Positions 53,287 through 62,077 of a DNA stretch of 64,000 nucleotides are shown here, in pieces. Made by a program: the position numbers and the translations under genes. The stretch covers positions 186,001 through 250,000 of the forward strand of contig NZ_CANLNB010000004.1 of NCBI RefSeq assembly GCF_947492455.1, read 5' to 3'. Positions within the stretch are counted from its first letter, which is position 1. Each line of letters starts with the position of its first letter. The DNA comes from an uncultured Aliiroseovarius sp. GTDB taxonomy: Bacteria > Pseudomonadota > Alphaproteobacteria > Rhodobacterales > Rhodobacteraceae. The notes beneath the pieces were generated by a model that saw only the letters and a list, made by a program, of their open reading frames with translations, ran no database searches and was not told where the DNA came from.

Positions 53287-54927
53287 TTGCAGCAATTGAT
53301 CTCGGTTTGGGGGGCGATGGACCTACGGAAACGGGCCATTGTGATCGCCGCGACCTTGGCCATGTTTTTAGCGATTATCGGCCTGTCCCGCATGGCGACG
53401 CGCACGCAATTAACCCTGCTTTATGCGGGGCTGGAAAGTGGCGCCGCGGGCGAGATCGTGCAGGCCCTGGAAGGGCGCAACGTCGCCTATGAAATCCGCG
53501 GCGATTCGATCTTTGTGGATGCGGCACATCGTGATGCATTGCGGATGACCTTGGCCAGTGAAGGGCTGCCTGCGAATTCCGGGAAAGGATATGAGCTGCT
53601 GGACGGGCTAAGCGGTTTTGGCACCACGTCGCAGATGTTTGATGCCGCTTATTGGCGCGCGAAAGAAGGCGAGCTGGCGCGCACGATCGTGGCCAGCCCG
53701 ATGGTGCGCAACGCGCGCGTTCATATTGCAAACACATCGTCCCGGCAGTTTCGCCAGCGCAACGAACCGTCTGCATCTGTGACGCTGACGACGGCCAGCG
53801 GAACGCTGCCTGCGGCACAAATCAAAGCCTTTAAGTTTCTGGTGGCCTCGGCGGTGCCGGGTTTGTCGCCGGAAAAGGTTTCCGTGATCGACAGTCGCGC
53901 TGGTCTGATGGGCGGGCAGGATCCTGCGACGGGCGGAACGGCTGCTGCATTGGATCAAGCCGAGCGCCTGAAGCAGAATGTCGAGCGTCTGTTGGAGGCC
54001 CGTGTCGGGTTCGGCAATGCTGTGGTCGAGCTGAACCTGGAAACCGCCACCGAGCAAGAGCAGATTCGCGAGCGCCGGTTTGATCCTGAGGGCCGCGTGG
54101 CGGTGTCGACGGACACTTCGGAAAGCTCGAACGCCGCCAATGACAGCGAGGCAGGCGGGGTCAGTGTTGCCTCGAACTTGCCGGACGGTGACGGTGCGAA
54201 TGGCGGTGGATCGTCATCCTCGAACACCTCTGAAACGCGCGAACTTGTAAACTATGAAGTGTCCGAAACGACGCGCGAGATCCTGAAGGCCCCGGGGGCG
54301 GTGAAGCGCCTGACGGTTGCGGTGCTGGTCGACGGGATTCGCACAACGGCCGAGGACGGGACCGTAGAATGGGCGCCGCGCCCCGAGGAAGAGCTGCAAA
54401 GCCTGCGCGAACTGGTCGCCGGTGCAGTTGGATTTAACGAAGCACGCGGCGATGTCATTACACTGAAAACCATGGAGTTCGAGCCCGTACCCGCCGCGGG
54501 AAGTGACCCGGCATCAGGCCTGTTCAACACCGCAAGCATTGACGTCATGTCGGTGATCAAACTTGCCATTTTGGCGATTGTCACACTGGGCCTCGGGCTG
54601 TTTGTCCTGCGTCCTATGCTCAGCGCTCAGGCCGAGCTGCCTGCGATCGAAGCTGCTGGCAGCCTGCCGGCACCGGGTGCGCCTGAGAGTGGCCTCGCCT
54701 TGGCTGAGGCTGCAGGAAATGTGGCCGAGGCTCCGATCACAGATGCTTTGCCCCAAGCCCTGGTGGCCGACAACACGCCGCAGAACGCATTGCCCGCGAT
54801 GACTGCGGGTGCGGAACCTGACACCGATCCTGTTCAGCGCCTGCGGGATCTGATTTCGGAGCGTCAGGCTGAAACGGTCGAGATCCTGCGCGGATGGATG
54901 GAAGAAGACGAGGAGGCAACCGGATGA
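53287..54927 (+). CDS. fliF: Flagellar MS-ring protein FliF
   Basis: Builds the MS ring in the inner membrane. 546 residues: one helix near residues 17-34, the ring-building motif domains (LTLLYAGLESGAAGEIVQ; MFDAAYWRAKEGELARTI; RVHIANTSSRQFRQR), a low-complexity Gly/Ser/Asn linker (SNLPDGDGANGGGSSSSN), a second helix around 420-440, and a C-terminal FliG-binding tail. The start is TTG, with AAGGAG seven bases ahead. Its stop overlaps the next start in ATGA. Confidence 0.93.
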   Translation: MQQLISVWGAMDLRKRAIVIAATLAMFLAIIGLSRMATRTQLTLLYAGLESGAAGEIVQALEGRNVAYEIRGDSIFVDAAHRDALRMTLASEGLPANSGKGYELLDGLSGFGTTSQMFDAAYWRAKEGELARTIVASPMVRNARVHIANTSSRQFRQRNEPSASVTLTTASGTLPAAQIKAFKFLVASAVPGLSPEKVSVIDSRAGLMGGQDPATGGTAAALDQAERLKQNVERLLEARVGFGNAVVELNLETATEQEQIRERRFDPEGRVAVSTDTSESSNAANDSEAGGVSVASNLPDGDGANGGGSSSSNTSETRELVNYEVSETTREILKAPGAVKRLTVAVLVDGIRTTAEDGTVEWAPRPEEELQSLRELVAGAVGFNEARGDVITLKTMEFEPVPAAGSDPASGLFNTASIDVMSVIKLAILAIVTLGLGLFVLRPMLSAQAELPAIEAAGSLPAPGAPESGLALAEAAGNVAEAPITDALPQALVADNTPQNALPAMTAGAEPDTDPVQRLRDLISERQAETVEILRGWMEEDEEATG

Positions 54928-55550
54928 GCATGCGATATGCGCTAGAAGATTTCGGGGACGTGCTGAACGCGCCCACGCATCAGGAGGCCAGCGCACAGAT
55001 CACCCTGACCCGCGCGGATCTTGAGATTCAGCTAGAGGCACGTCGGCTTGAAGGCTACGAGACCGGCTATCAGTCTGGATGGGATGATGCGACAAAGTCC
55101 ATGACCGAGGAAAACGCGCGCCTTCAAACCGAATTTGCCCGCAACCTCGAGGATTTGGGCTTCACCTTTCAGGAAGCGCGCAGTCACGTTCTGTCCACGC
55201 TCGAGCCGCTCTTGACCCAGATGCTAGACGTGGTTCTTCCCAAGGCGCTGGAACAGGCCATCGGTCCAATCGTAGCCGAGGTCATGATGCCGATGGCTGC
55301 GGAAATGGCGGACACGCCGATTGATGTGCTGGTGTCGCCGGGAACGCGCCCGACGCTCGAGGCATTTCTGCAGGATGCTGGCGCGGTTCCGTTTGAAATT
55401 GTCGAGAAAGATACGCTTCCCGATGGGCAGATCTATCTGCGCTCTGGCGAAAGCGAATGCAGCGTTGATCTGTCCGGCGTCGTGGCGCGCATCTCGGACG
55501 CTGTTGGCGCGCTCTATCATGTGAACGAGAAGGCATTTGACCATGGCTGA
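54924..55550 (+). CDS. FliH-like flagellar export protein
   Basis: Protein of 208 residues. The N-terminal half is a long amphipathic helix with Gly-spaced repeats (LEGYETGYQSGWDDA is the GxxxG-like stretch typical of FliH); the C-terminal half has the alpha/beta fold with LPDGQIYLRSGESECSVDL. Together with its place between fliF and fliN this supports FliH, regulator of the FliI ATPase, though similarity is loose. AGGAGG lies within the fliF end before the ATG. Confidence 0.7.
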   Translation: MSMRYALEDFGDVLNAPTHQEASAQITLTRADLEIQLEARRLEGYETGYQSGWDDATKSMTEENARLQTEFARNLEDLGFTFQEARSHVLSTLEPLLTQMLDVVLPKALEQAIGPIVAEVMMPMAAEMADTPIDVLVSPGTRPTLEAFLQDAGAVPFEIVEKDTLPDGQIYLRSGESECSVDLSGVVARISDAVGALYHVNEKAFDHG

Positions 55551-55833
55551 CCCCATTTCCCAACCCGAACTTGAAACCGAAGCAAGCCCCTTTGCCCGCG
55601 TCCCGATCGAGGTCACGATCTCGGTCGGCGTGGCGCGCCCAACGGTGAAAGAGCTGTTGCAGCTGAAGCAGGACGATGTGCTAGCGCTAGACAAACGGAT
55701 CGAGGATCCGGTGGATCTTTACGTGGGCGACAGACTAATCGCGCAGGGCGAGCTGCAAGAGGTCGAGGGCGATCCCAACGGGCAGATCGCGGTGCGGTTA
55801 ACCAAGCTGGTTGATCTGAAAACGGGGCTCTGA
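55543..55833 (+). CDS. fliN: Flagellar motor switch protein FliN
   Basis: C-ring subunit of 96 residues made of a short leader and one SpoA domain (VPIEVTISVGVARPTVKELL to IAVRLTKLVD). It starts inside the last codons of the FliH-like gene; a TTG six bases upstream is also in frame. Next is fliP after five bases. It lacks the usual NVDLILDIPV wording but keeps its pattern. Confidence 0.88.
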   Translation: MADPISQPELETEASPFARVPIEVTISVGVARPTVKELLQLKQDDVLALDKRIEDPVDLYVGDRLIAQGELQEVEGDPNGQIAVRLTKLVDLKTGL

Positions 55834-55838
55834 CGCAG

Positions 55839-56582
55839 ATGCGCGGGTGGATGACCGGGCTGTGCTGGCTGCTGGCCGGTGTGATGTGGATCGTGTCCGG
55901 GGATGCCGGGCTGGCGCAGGATATTTCGATATCGTTGGGCGATGACGGGTCGCTGGCCACGCGCACGATCCAGATTTTCGTTCTGGTCACGTTGCTCAGC
56001 ATCGTGCCGGGGCTGGCGATCATGATCACCTGTTTTCCGTTTTTAGTTACGGTGCTGTCGATCCTCCGGCAGGCCATCGGCCTGCAGCAATCCCCGCCGA
56101 ACATGCTGATCATCAGCCTTGCGCTGTTTCTGACCTACTTCATCATGGAACCCGTGTTCATGGAGGCGTGGGTCAAGGGGGCGCAACCCTTTTCCGAAGG
56201 GCAGATGGAGCTTGAACCCGCCTTCACCGCGGCCATCGAGCCCTTCCGCATATTCATGGCCAACCGCATTGATCCCGACACTTTCACCCATCTGGCGACC
56301 TTGCGCGAAGAAACCGCGAATGTGGATTTGACGGGCACCTCGCCCCTGTCGCTGCTGGTGCCGTCTTTCCTGCTGTCCGAGGTCGAACGCGCCTTTCAGA
56401 TTGGCTTTCTGGTCTTCCTGCCGTTTCTGATCATCGACCTTGTCGTCGCGGCCATTCTGATGTCGATGGGGATGATGATGGTACCACCTGCCATCGTGTC
56501 GCTACCCTTCAAGCTGGCCTTCTTCGTGGTGGCCGATGGGTGGACGCTGATATCTGGCGCGTTGGTGCGGAGTTATTTCTAG
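55839..56582 (+). CDS. fliP: Flagellar export pore protein FliP
   Basis: Pore-forming subunit of the export gate, 247 residues with a cleavable signal peptide (ends DAGLAQ) and four helices. ITCFPFLVTVLSILRQAIG and SPPNMLIISLALFLTYFIMEPV are the conserved blocks; the C-terminal LPFKLAFFVVADGWTLI is typical. The last gene of the plus-strand flagellar run; fliQ does not follow, and the lactate dehydrogenase gene is convergent. Confidence 0.94.
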   Translation: MRGWMTGLCWLLAGVMWIVSGDAGLAQDISISLGDDGSLATRTIQIFVLVTLLSIVPGLAIMITCFPFLVTVLSILRQAIGLQQSPPNMLIISLALFLTYFIMEPVFMEAWVKGAQPFSEGQMELEPAFTAAIEPFRIFMANRIDPDTFTHLATLREETANVDLTGTSPLSLLVPSFLLSEVERAFQIGFLVFLPFLIIDLVVAAILMSMGMMMVPPAIVSLPFKLAFFVVADGWTLISGALVRSYF

Positions 56583-56604
56583 GCTGGCCACGGCGCAGCC
56601 AGCC
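56582..56604. terminator. Hairpin between convergent fliP and lactate dehydrogenase genes
   Basis: Seven-pair stem GGCTGGC (56582-56588) / GCCAGCC (56598-56604) with a nine-base loop, starting at the end of fliP. No T-run on either strand, so it may act with Rho or as a 3' end block. Confidence 0.4.
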
Positions 56605-56625
56605 CGAAGTTATAAGAAGGGTGGA

Positions 56626-57792
56626 TCAGTCTTCCCAATCGCCCGAAAAGCCCTTGGGGATGCGCAGGATGTTCCGGTCCACTGTGTTGATGTCCGTGTG
56701 GCCACAAAAGGCCATCGAGATATCCATTTCCTTGAGCAGAACCTCTAGCGCGCGGGTTACGCCTTCTTGGCCCATAGCGCCCAGACCATAGGTGAAGGCC
56801 CGTCCGATATAGGTGCCCTTGGCCCCCATCGCGATGGCTTTCAACACGTCCTGACCGGAACGAATACCGCTATCCAGATGCACTTCGACCTTGTCGCCAA
56901 CAGCGTCCAAAATGGCGGGCAGGGCGCGGATCGAGCTGAGCGCGCCATCCAATTGGCGCCCTCCATGGTTCGAGACGATGATGGCATCCGCGCCGGCATT
57001 GACGGCGGCGATGGCGTCTTCGGGCTCCATGATGCCTTTCACGATCATCGGGCCGTTCCACATCTTCTTGAACTGTTTGATGCGGTCCCAGTCCAGTGAT
57101 GGATCAAAAGCCTGCGCGGTCCAGGTGTGTAGCGAGGACGGATCTTCGACCCCTTCCGCGTGGCCTACGATGTTGCCGAAGAAGCGGCGCTTGGTGCCGA
57201 GCATTCCCAGCCCCCATTGCACCTTGGTCATCATGTCAGCCACAGATTTCACGGTCAGCTTGGGCGGAGCCGACAAGCCGTTTTTCAGGTCTTTGTGCCG
57301 TTGTCCCAGCACCTGCAAATCGACCGTGACCACGATGGCCGGACATCTTGCGGCGCGTGCGCGGTCGAACAGGCGACGCATGAAATCGTCGTCTTTCAGC
57401 GTATAGACTTGGAACCAGAAGGGGGCGTTGGTGTTCTCGGCCACGTCTTCAATCGAGCAGATCGACATGGTGGACAGGGTGAACGGCACCCCGAAATCCT
57501 CGGCCGCTTTGGCCGCTTTGATTTCGCCATCTGCACATTGCATGCCGGTCAGCCCAACCGGTGCCAGAGCCACAGGCATCGATACATCCTGCCCCAGCAT
57601 TGTTGTGCGAGTCGACCGGTTGTCCATGTCCACTGCAACGCGTTGGCGGAAATAGATCTTGTCGAAGTCCGAGCTGTTCTCGCGGAAGGTTTGCTCAGAC
57701 CAACTGCCGCTTTCGGCATAGTCATAGAACATTTTGGGCACGCGCCGTTTGTAGATACGGCGCAGATCTTCGATTTCCGTAATGACGGGCAT
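56626..57792 (-). CDS. lldD: FMN-dependent L-lactate dehydrogenase
   Basis: Alpha-hydroxy-acid oxidase family enzyme of 388 residues, oxidising L-lactate to pyruvate and passing electrons to quinone. FMN-site blocks: YYAESG-like FYDYAESGSW, ALAPVGLTGMQ, the Lys in MIVKGIM, and the active-site His in VSNHGGRQLDG; DSGIRSGQDVLKA follows. Close members include mandelate and glycolate dehydrogenases, so lactate is the best but not the only substrate. AGGAG precedes the ATG; a palindrome sits 16 bases upstream. Confidence 0.85.
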   Translation of the reverse strand: MPVITEIEDLRRIYKRRVPKMFYDYAESGSWSEQTFRENSSDFDKIYFRQRVAVDMDNRSTRTTMLGQDVSMPVALAPVGLTGMQCADGEIKAAKAAEDFGVPFTLSTMSICSIEDVAENTNAPFWFQVYTLKDDDFMRRLFDRARAARCPAIVVTVDLQVLGQRHKDLKNGLSAPPKLTVKSVADMMTKVQWGLGMLGTKRRFFGNIVGHAEGVEDPSSLHTWTAQAFDPSLDWDRIKQFKKMWNGPMIVKGIMEPEDAIAAVNAGADAIIVSNHGGRQLDGALSSIRALPAILDAVGDKVEVHLDSGIRSGQDVLKAIAMGAKGTYIGRAFTYGLGAMGQEGVTRALEVLLKEMDISMAFCGHTDINTVDRNILRIPKGFSGDWED

Positions 57793-57807
57793 GGGGGCTC
57801 CTGCGGC

Positions 57808-57826
57808 TGGTAAAAAATTGTTACCA
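57808..57826. promoter_or_regulatory. Candidate operator upstream of lldD (TGGTAA-N7-TTACCA)
   Basis: Perfect six-base inverted repeat with a seven-base AT spacer, 16-34 bases ahead of the lldD ATG. TGGT...ACCA is the half-site form of FCD-type GntR regulators such as LldR. No such regulator gene is adjacent; the only GntR gene of this type in the window is near 8 kb. Confidence 0.45.
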
Positions 57827-57989
57827 ATCGAAGGTGGGCGACGCAAGGGGCGTTGCGGCTGATTGGTGGACGTGCGGACTGTGGATTTTGTGACTCACCT
57901 GCGACAGCGAACGCGGAGCGATGACAAAACACTTATCAGGGTGATTCGCTCGTGGTATCCTGTGAAAAAATATAATGGCAGGTATAATC

Positions 57990-59042
57990 ATGAATACGGG
58001 CTACGAAGGCACTTTCGTAATTTCATGGGCGCAGACAACGGTCAATTCGACCGTGAATGCACCTATGGCAATGTTAACCACAGGATCAGACTGGGAATGG
58101 AGCGGCGAGGCCGTACGCCTTGATCGCACACGCGAGCTGGCCCTGTTGCAAAATGTTGGGGATCAGGTCGACAAGCGGCGTCGCGCGGCCATCTTCGCGC
58201 ACCAACTTGTCGGGGCCGCAACGATCGGCGCCGCCGGGCTTGAGGTGCTGGCAGAGGATGATCCCCGCTTGAACGTCGGGTTCGAGGTCACGGATGGCTA
58301 TGAAAGCTATCGCGTGTCTTTGGTGATCTCGCCGAACGGAGGCACCCCGCTGTTGGTCTTCGCAGGTTCCATGCCGCGCCCCGAAACGACCCTGCGCGTG
58401 GTGCGCGCCAATCTGGTCGCGACGCAAGACGATCTTCTGACAGAGCTCCCGTCGGGCGTCGCCATCCTGTCGCAAGGCTCTCGCGTGCGCACGCCCTCGG
58501 GCGAGTGTGCGGTCGAGGAGTTGCGCGAAGGCAGCGTGATCCTGACCCGCGAACATGGTGGCCAGCCGGTCCTTTGGGTCGGGCAGCGCCACATCTCGCA
58601 AGCGCGCATGATGGCCGAACCCGCGCTGAAGCCAATCCGCCTGCGCGCGGGCGCCATTCGCCCCGGCCAACCAGATGCGGATTTGCTGGTCTCGCCCCAT
58701 CAACAGATCCTTGTCTCGGGCATGCGTGCGAAGCAGTTGCTTGGGCAGGACGAGGTTTTGGCAGGCGCCGCAGACCTGGTGGATGGAAGCCTAATCACCT
58801 GTGATCGCAACGCGCCCGAGATGACATTCTATCAAGTGCTGCTTGGCCGCCACGAGGTGGTCTGGGCCAATGGTGTTCCGGTGGAAAGCCAGCACCCCGC
58901 ATTTGCGGATCTGGACGCAACAATGACCGAGCATCGCGCACGCCTGAAAGCCCTGTTCCCGCAGTTGGACGAGATGGCCACCAGCACTGCGCAAACACCG
59001 CATGTGGTCCACGAGAATTCAATGGAAATTGGCGTGGCCTAG
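57990..59042 (+). CDS. Degenerate Hint-domain protein lacking the catalytic cysteine
   Basis: Protein of 350 residues. Residues 1-145 form a beta-rich N-terminal domain (MNTGYEGTFVISWAQT is a start often seen in Roseobacter Hint proteins). The Hint_2-like part follows from about 157: TPSGECAVEELREGSVILTRE, PVLWVGQRHI, LLVSPHQQILVSG and MTFYQVLLGRHEVVWANG. At the place of the nucleophilic Cys it has Ile159 (AILSQGS instead of CFTAGT), and QHRM is replaced by HQQI. So self-splicing or cleavage chemistry is unlikely. The downstream ATG, with AGG ahead, is preferred to one 15 bases earlier. Confidence 0.75.
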   Translation: MNTGYEGTFVISWAQTTVNSTVNAPMAMLTTGSDWEWSGEAVRLDRTRELALLQNVGDQVDKRRRAAIFAHQLVGAATIGAAGLEVLAEDDPRLNVGFEVTDGYESYRVSLVISPNGGTPLLVFAGSMPRPETTLRVVRANLVATQDDLLTELPSGVAILSQGSRVRTPSGECAVEELREGSVILTREHGGQPVLWVGQRHISQARMMAEPALKPIRLRAGAIRPGQPDADLLVSPHQQILVSGMRAKQLLGQDEVLAGAADLVDGSLITCDRNAPEMTFYQVLLGRHEVVWANGVPVESQHPAFADLDATMTEHRARLKALFPQLDEMATSTAQTPHVVHENSMEIGVA

Positions 59043-59081
59043 TCATTGACTCCACCGCTCACGGCGCTATAAGCCCCAAAT

Positions 59082-59105
59082 CCGGTCCCGCGAGGGGCCG
59101 GTTTT
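59082..59105 (+). terminator. Rho-independent terminator after the Hint gene
   Basis: Eight-pair stem CCGGTCCC (59082-59089) / GGGGCCGG (59094-59101), one G-T pair, with a GCGA tetraloop, followed by TTTT. Confidence 0.8.
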
Positions 59106-59195
59106 CATTGGTGTTGGTGGCCCCCGCAAGGGGATCCCTGTCAGGCGCAAGCCAGAGGACAACGCCCTTCGAAGTTTACAGAAGGAGATCAGCAG

Positions 59196-59816
59196 ATGAC
59201 CAAAAGAACTGCTGCCAAGTACAAAATTGACCGCCGTATGGGCGAAAACATCTGGGGACGTCCGAAGTCGCCGGTAAACCGTCGTGAATACGGCCCCGGC
59301 CAGCACGGCCAGCGTCGCAAGGGCAAAATGTCGGACTTCGGTCTGCAGCTGCGCGCCAAGCAGAAGCTGAAAGGCTACTACGGCGACCTGACCGAGAAAC
59401 AGTTCCGTCGCATCTATGGCGAAGCCGAGCGTGTTAAAGGCGACACCGGTGAAAACCTGATCGGTCTGCTGGAGCGTCGTCTGGACGCTGTTGTCTACCG
59501 CGCCAAGTTCGTTCCGACCGTTTTCGCAGCACGCCAGTTCGTGAACCACGGCCACGTGACCGTGAACGGCAAGAAGGTAAACATTCCTTCGTACCGCGTG
59601 AAAGAAGGCGACGTCATCGAAGTACGTGACCGCTCGAAGCAGCTGGCCATCGTTCTGGAAGCCGTTGCGCTGGCCGAACGTGATGTGCCTGACTACATCG
59701 AAGCCGACCATTCGAAACTGACCGCCACCTTCACCCGCACCCCCGGCCTGTCGGACGTGCCGTATCCGGTGATGATGGAACCGAACCTCGTGGTCGAATT
59801 CTACGCGAAGAACTAA
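59196..59816 (+). CDS. rpsD: 30S ribosomal protein S4
   Basis: Primary 16S rRNA-binding protein that starts 30S assembly. 206 residues: N-terminal S4 domain ([22 protein letters not shown], without zinc cysteines) and the S4 RNA-binding fold ([35 protein letters not shown]). Strong codon bias. A monocistronic unit bounded by terminators on both sides. GGAG is nine bases before the start. Confidence 0.97.
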   Translation: MTKRTAAKYKIDRRMGENIWGRPKSPVNRREYGPGQHGQRRKGKMSDFGLQLRAKQKLKGYYGDLTEKQFRRIYGEAERVKGDTGENLIGLLERRLDAVVYRAKFVPTVFAARQFVNHGHVTVNGKKVNIPSYRVKEGDVIEVRDRSKQLAIVLEAVALAERDVPDYIEADHSKLTATFTRTPGLSDVPYPVMMEPNLVVEFYAKN

Positions 59817-59841
59817 TCTTCGCCGCACCAGACGAATTCAG

Positions 59842-59871
59842 AAGGGCCGCGCCAGTCGCGGCCCTTTTTTT
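59842..59871 (+). terminator. Rho-independent terminator after rpsD
   Basis: Ten-pair perfect stem (59842-59851 / 59857-59866) with the loop CCAGT, followed by a T-run to 59871. Confidence 0.92.
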
Positions 59872-59995
59872 ATGCTTACGGGCGCAACATGCGGCCAATT
59901 TGCCATTCTATTTGAAAAATACGACCGGCCCCAAACATCGCTGGTCTTGAATTTGGACTAAGTCTAAAACGCGCCTACGAAGGAAAGGCCAAGTC

Positions 59996-61117
59996 ATGAC
60001 GAAACCTGTGCCCCAGCCGGGGATCATGCAGATCAAGCCCTATGTCGGCGGTGCCTCGGGCATCGACGGGATGTCGAATGTGATCAAGCTCAGCTCGAAC
60101 GAAAACCCGTTTGGGCCAAGCCCGCTTGCCGTTGAGGTATTTCAGAAGGCAGGTCATGCGCTTCATCGTTATCCGAACACCGATCACGCCAGCCTGCGGG
60201 CGGCGATTGGTGAACTGAACGGGCTGGACCCAGAGCGGATCATCTGTGGTGTCGGCTCGGACGAGATCATTACCTTTCTGTGCCAATGCTATAGCGGTCC
60301 CGAGACCGAGGTGATTTATACCGAGCACGGGTTCTCGATGTACAAAATCTCGGCCCTTGCGGCGGGTGCGACGCCGGTGATGGTGCCCGAACGCGAACGC
60401 ATGGTCGACGTGGACGAAATTCTGAAGGCGGTGACGCCCAAGACCTCGCTGGTGTTCGTGACCAATCCGGGCAACCCGACGGGCACGATGGTCAGCCGGG
60501 CCGATCTGTCACGTTTGGCGCGCGAGCTGCCTGACGATGTGCTGATGGTCATCGACGGTGCCTATGCCGAGTATGTGGATGGTTTCGATGGCGGGGCTTC
60601 GCTGGTCGAGAAATTCCCGAACGTGGTCATGACGCGCACGTTCTCGAAGATGTATGGCCTTGGCGGGCTGCGCATTGGGTGGGGCTATGCCTCGGCCGAG
60701 GTGATCGGTGTTCTGAACCGTGTGCGTGGGCCATTCAACCTTTCGATGCCGCAGCTGGATGCTGCCGAGGCAGCGCTGGGCGACCGCGAACATGTGGAAC
60801 GCTGCCTGCGCGAAAACACCCGCCTGCGCGCATGGCTTGCCGAAGCGCTGGCCGAACTGGGCGTGCCGTCGGATACCTCTTGCGCCAACTTCATTCTGGC
60901 GCGCTTTGCCGACGCGGACGAGGCGAACGCTTGTGATGACTTCCTGCAAAGCGAAGGCATCATCGTGCGCCGTGTCGCGGGCTATGGCCTGCCCAACTGC
61001 CTGCGCATCACCATCGGGGACGAGGCTTCGTGCCGCCGTGTTGCCCATATGATCGGACGTTTCAAAGGTGTCGTGCCTGCGTCGGATGACAGCAAATCCG
61101 AAGGGGGTGCATCATGA
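59996..61117 (+). CDS. hisC: Histidinol-phosphate / aromatic aminotransferase
   Basis: Fold-type I PLP aminotransferase of 373 residues. [13 protein letters not shown] is the substrate-binding start, [11 protein letters not shown] binds PLP, and the Schiff-base Lys is in [18 protein letters not shown]. By family it is HisC, but the overlap with tyrA (ATGA) shows it is coupled to tyrosine/phenylalanine synthesis; in alphaproteobacteria such HisC proteins also transaminate prephenate or aromatic keto acids. AAGGAAAGG precedes the start. Confidence 0.88.
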   Translation: MTKPVPQPGIMQIKPYVGGASGIDGMSNVIKLSSNENPFGPSPLAVEVFQKAGHALHRYPNTDHASLRAAIGELNGLDPERIICGVGSDEIITFLCQCYSGPETEVIYTEHGFSMYKISALAAGATPVMVPERERMVDVDEILKAVTPKTSLVFVTNPGNPTGTMVSRADLSRLARELPDDVLMVIDGAYAEYVDGFDGGASLVEKFPNVVMTRTFSKMYGLGGLRIGWGYASAEVIGVLNRVRGPFNLSMPQLDAAEAALGDREHVERCLRENTRLRAWLAEALAELGVPSDTSCANFILARFADADEANACDDFLQSEGIIVRRVAGYGLPNCLRITIGDEASCRRVAHMIGRFKGVVPASDDSKSEGGAS

Positions 61118-62031
61118 GCGTGATCTACCAACGTGTGGCCCTGATCGGCCTTGGCCTGATCGCGTCGTCGATGGCGCATGCCATGCGCCGCAGCGGCTTG
61201 GCGGGCGAGATTGTTGGCACCGCTCGGTCTGCTGAAACACGCGACATCGCCCGCGAGGTCGGATTTTGTGACCGCGTCGTAGACACCGCCGCCGAGGCCG
61301 CTGAAGGTGCAGACCTTGTGGTGCTGGCCGTGCCCGTAGGTGCGATGGGCCCCGTGGCGCAAGAGATCGGACCGGTTCTGAAAGCCGGCGCGACGGTCAC
61401 GGATGTGGGCTCGGTCAAAGGTGCGGTCATCGAAGCCGTGTCGCCGCATCTGCCGGACAACGTCCATTTCATCCCCGGCCACCCGCTTGCTGGTACCGAA
61501 CATAGCGGCCCGCGCTCGGGTTTTGCCGAACTTTACGACAACCGCTGGTGCATCCTTGTGCCGAACGGCGCGGATGAGGCTGCGACCCAGCGCCTGCGCG
61601 ACCTCTGGGAAGGTATGGGCGCAAATGTCGACACGATGGATGCCGATCACCACGATCTGGTTCTGGCCGTCACAAGCCACGCGCCGCACCTGATCGCTTA
61701 CACGATGGTAGGTGTCGCCGACGACCTAAGCCGCGTGACAGATACCGAGGTGATTAACTACTCGGCGGCGGGTTTCCGCGACTTTACGCGGATCGCCGCG
61801 TCCGACCCGACCATGTGGCGTGACGTGTTTTTGTCCAACAAAGACGCGACCTTAGAGATCCTTGGCCGCTTCACGGAAGAGTTGTTTGCCCTGCAACGTG
61901 CCATCCGGACGGGCGATGGGGACCACCTGTTTGACTATTTCACTCGCACCCGTGCGATCCGTCGTGGCATCATTGAGGCCGGACAGGATACGGACGCACC
62001 CGATTTCGGACGTTCGGTCAAACACGACTAG
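61114..62031 (+). CDS. tyrA: Prephenate/arogenate (cyclohexadienyl) dehydrogenase
   Basis: NAD-dependent oxidative decarboxylation of prephenate or arogenate toward tyrosine. 305 residues. The NAD fold is [31 protein letters not shown] and [13 protein letters not shown] hold substrate and catalytic residues, and the helical C-terminal domain includes [12 protein letters not shown] with its His. There is no fused chorismate mutase. Start and stop overlap with hisC ensures joint translation. Confidence 0.92.
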   Translation: MSVIYQRVALIGLGLIASSMAHAMRRSGLAGEIVGTARSAETRDIAREVGFCDRVVDTAAEAAEGADLVVLAVPVGAMGPVAQEIGPVLKAGATVTDVGSVKGAVIEAVSPHLPDNVHFIPGHPLAGTEHSGPRSGFAELYDNRWCILVPNGADEAATQRLRDLWEGMGANVDTMDADHHDLVLAVTSHAPHLIAYTMVGVADDLSRVTDTEVINYSAAGFRDFTRIAASDPTMWRDVFLSNKDATLEILGRFTEELFALQRAIRTGDGDHLFDYFTRTRAIRRGIIEAGQDTDAPDFGRSVKHD

Positions 62032-62077
62032 GTGTGCATAAGACGCGATCGCGGCGGCGCTTGCTGCCGCTGAAGGC

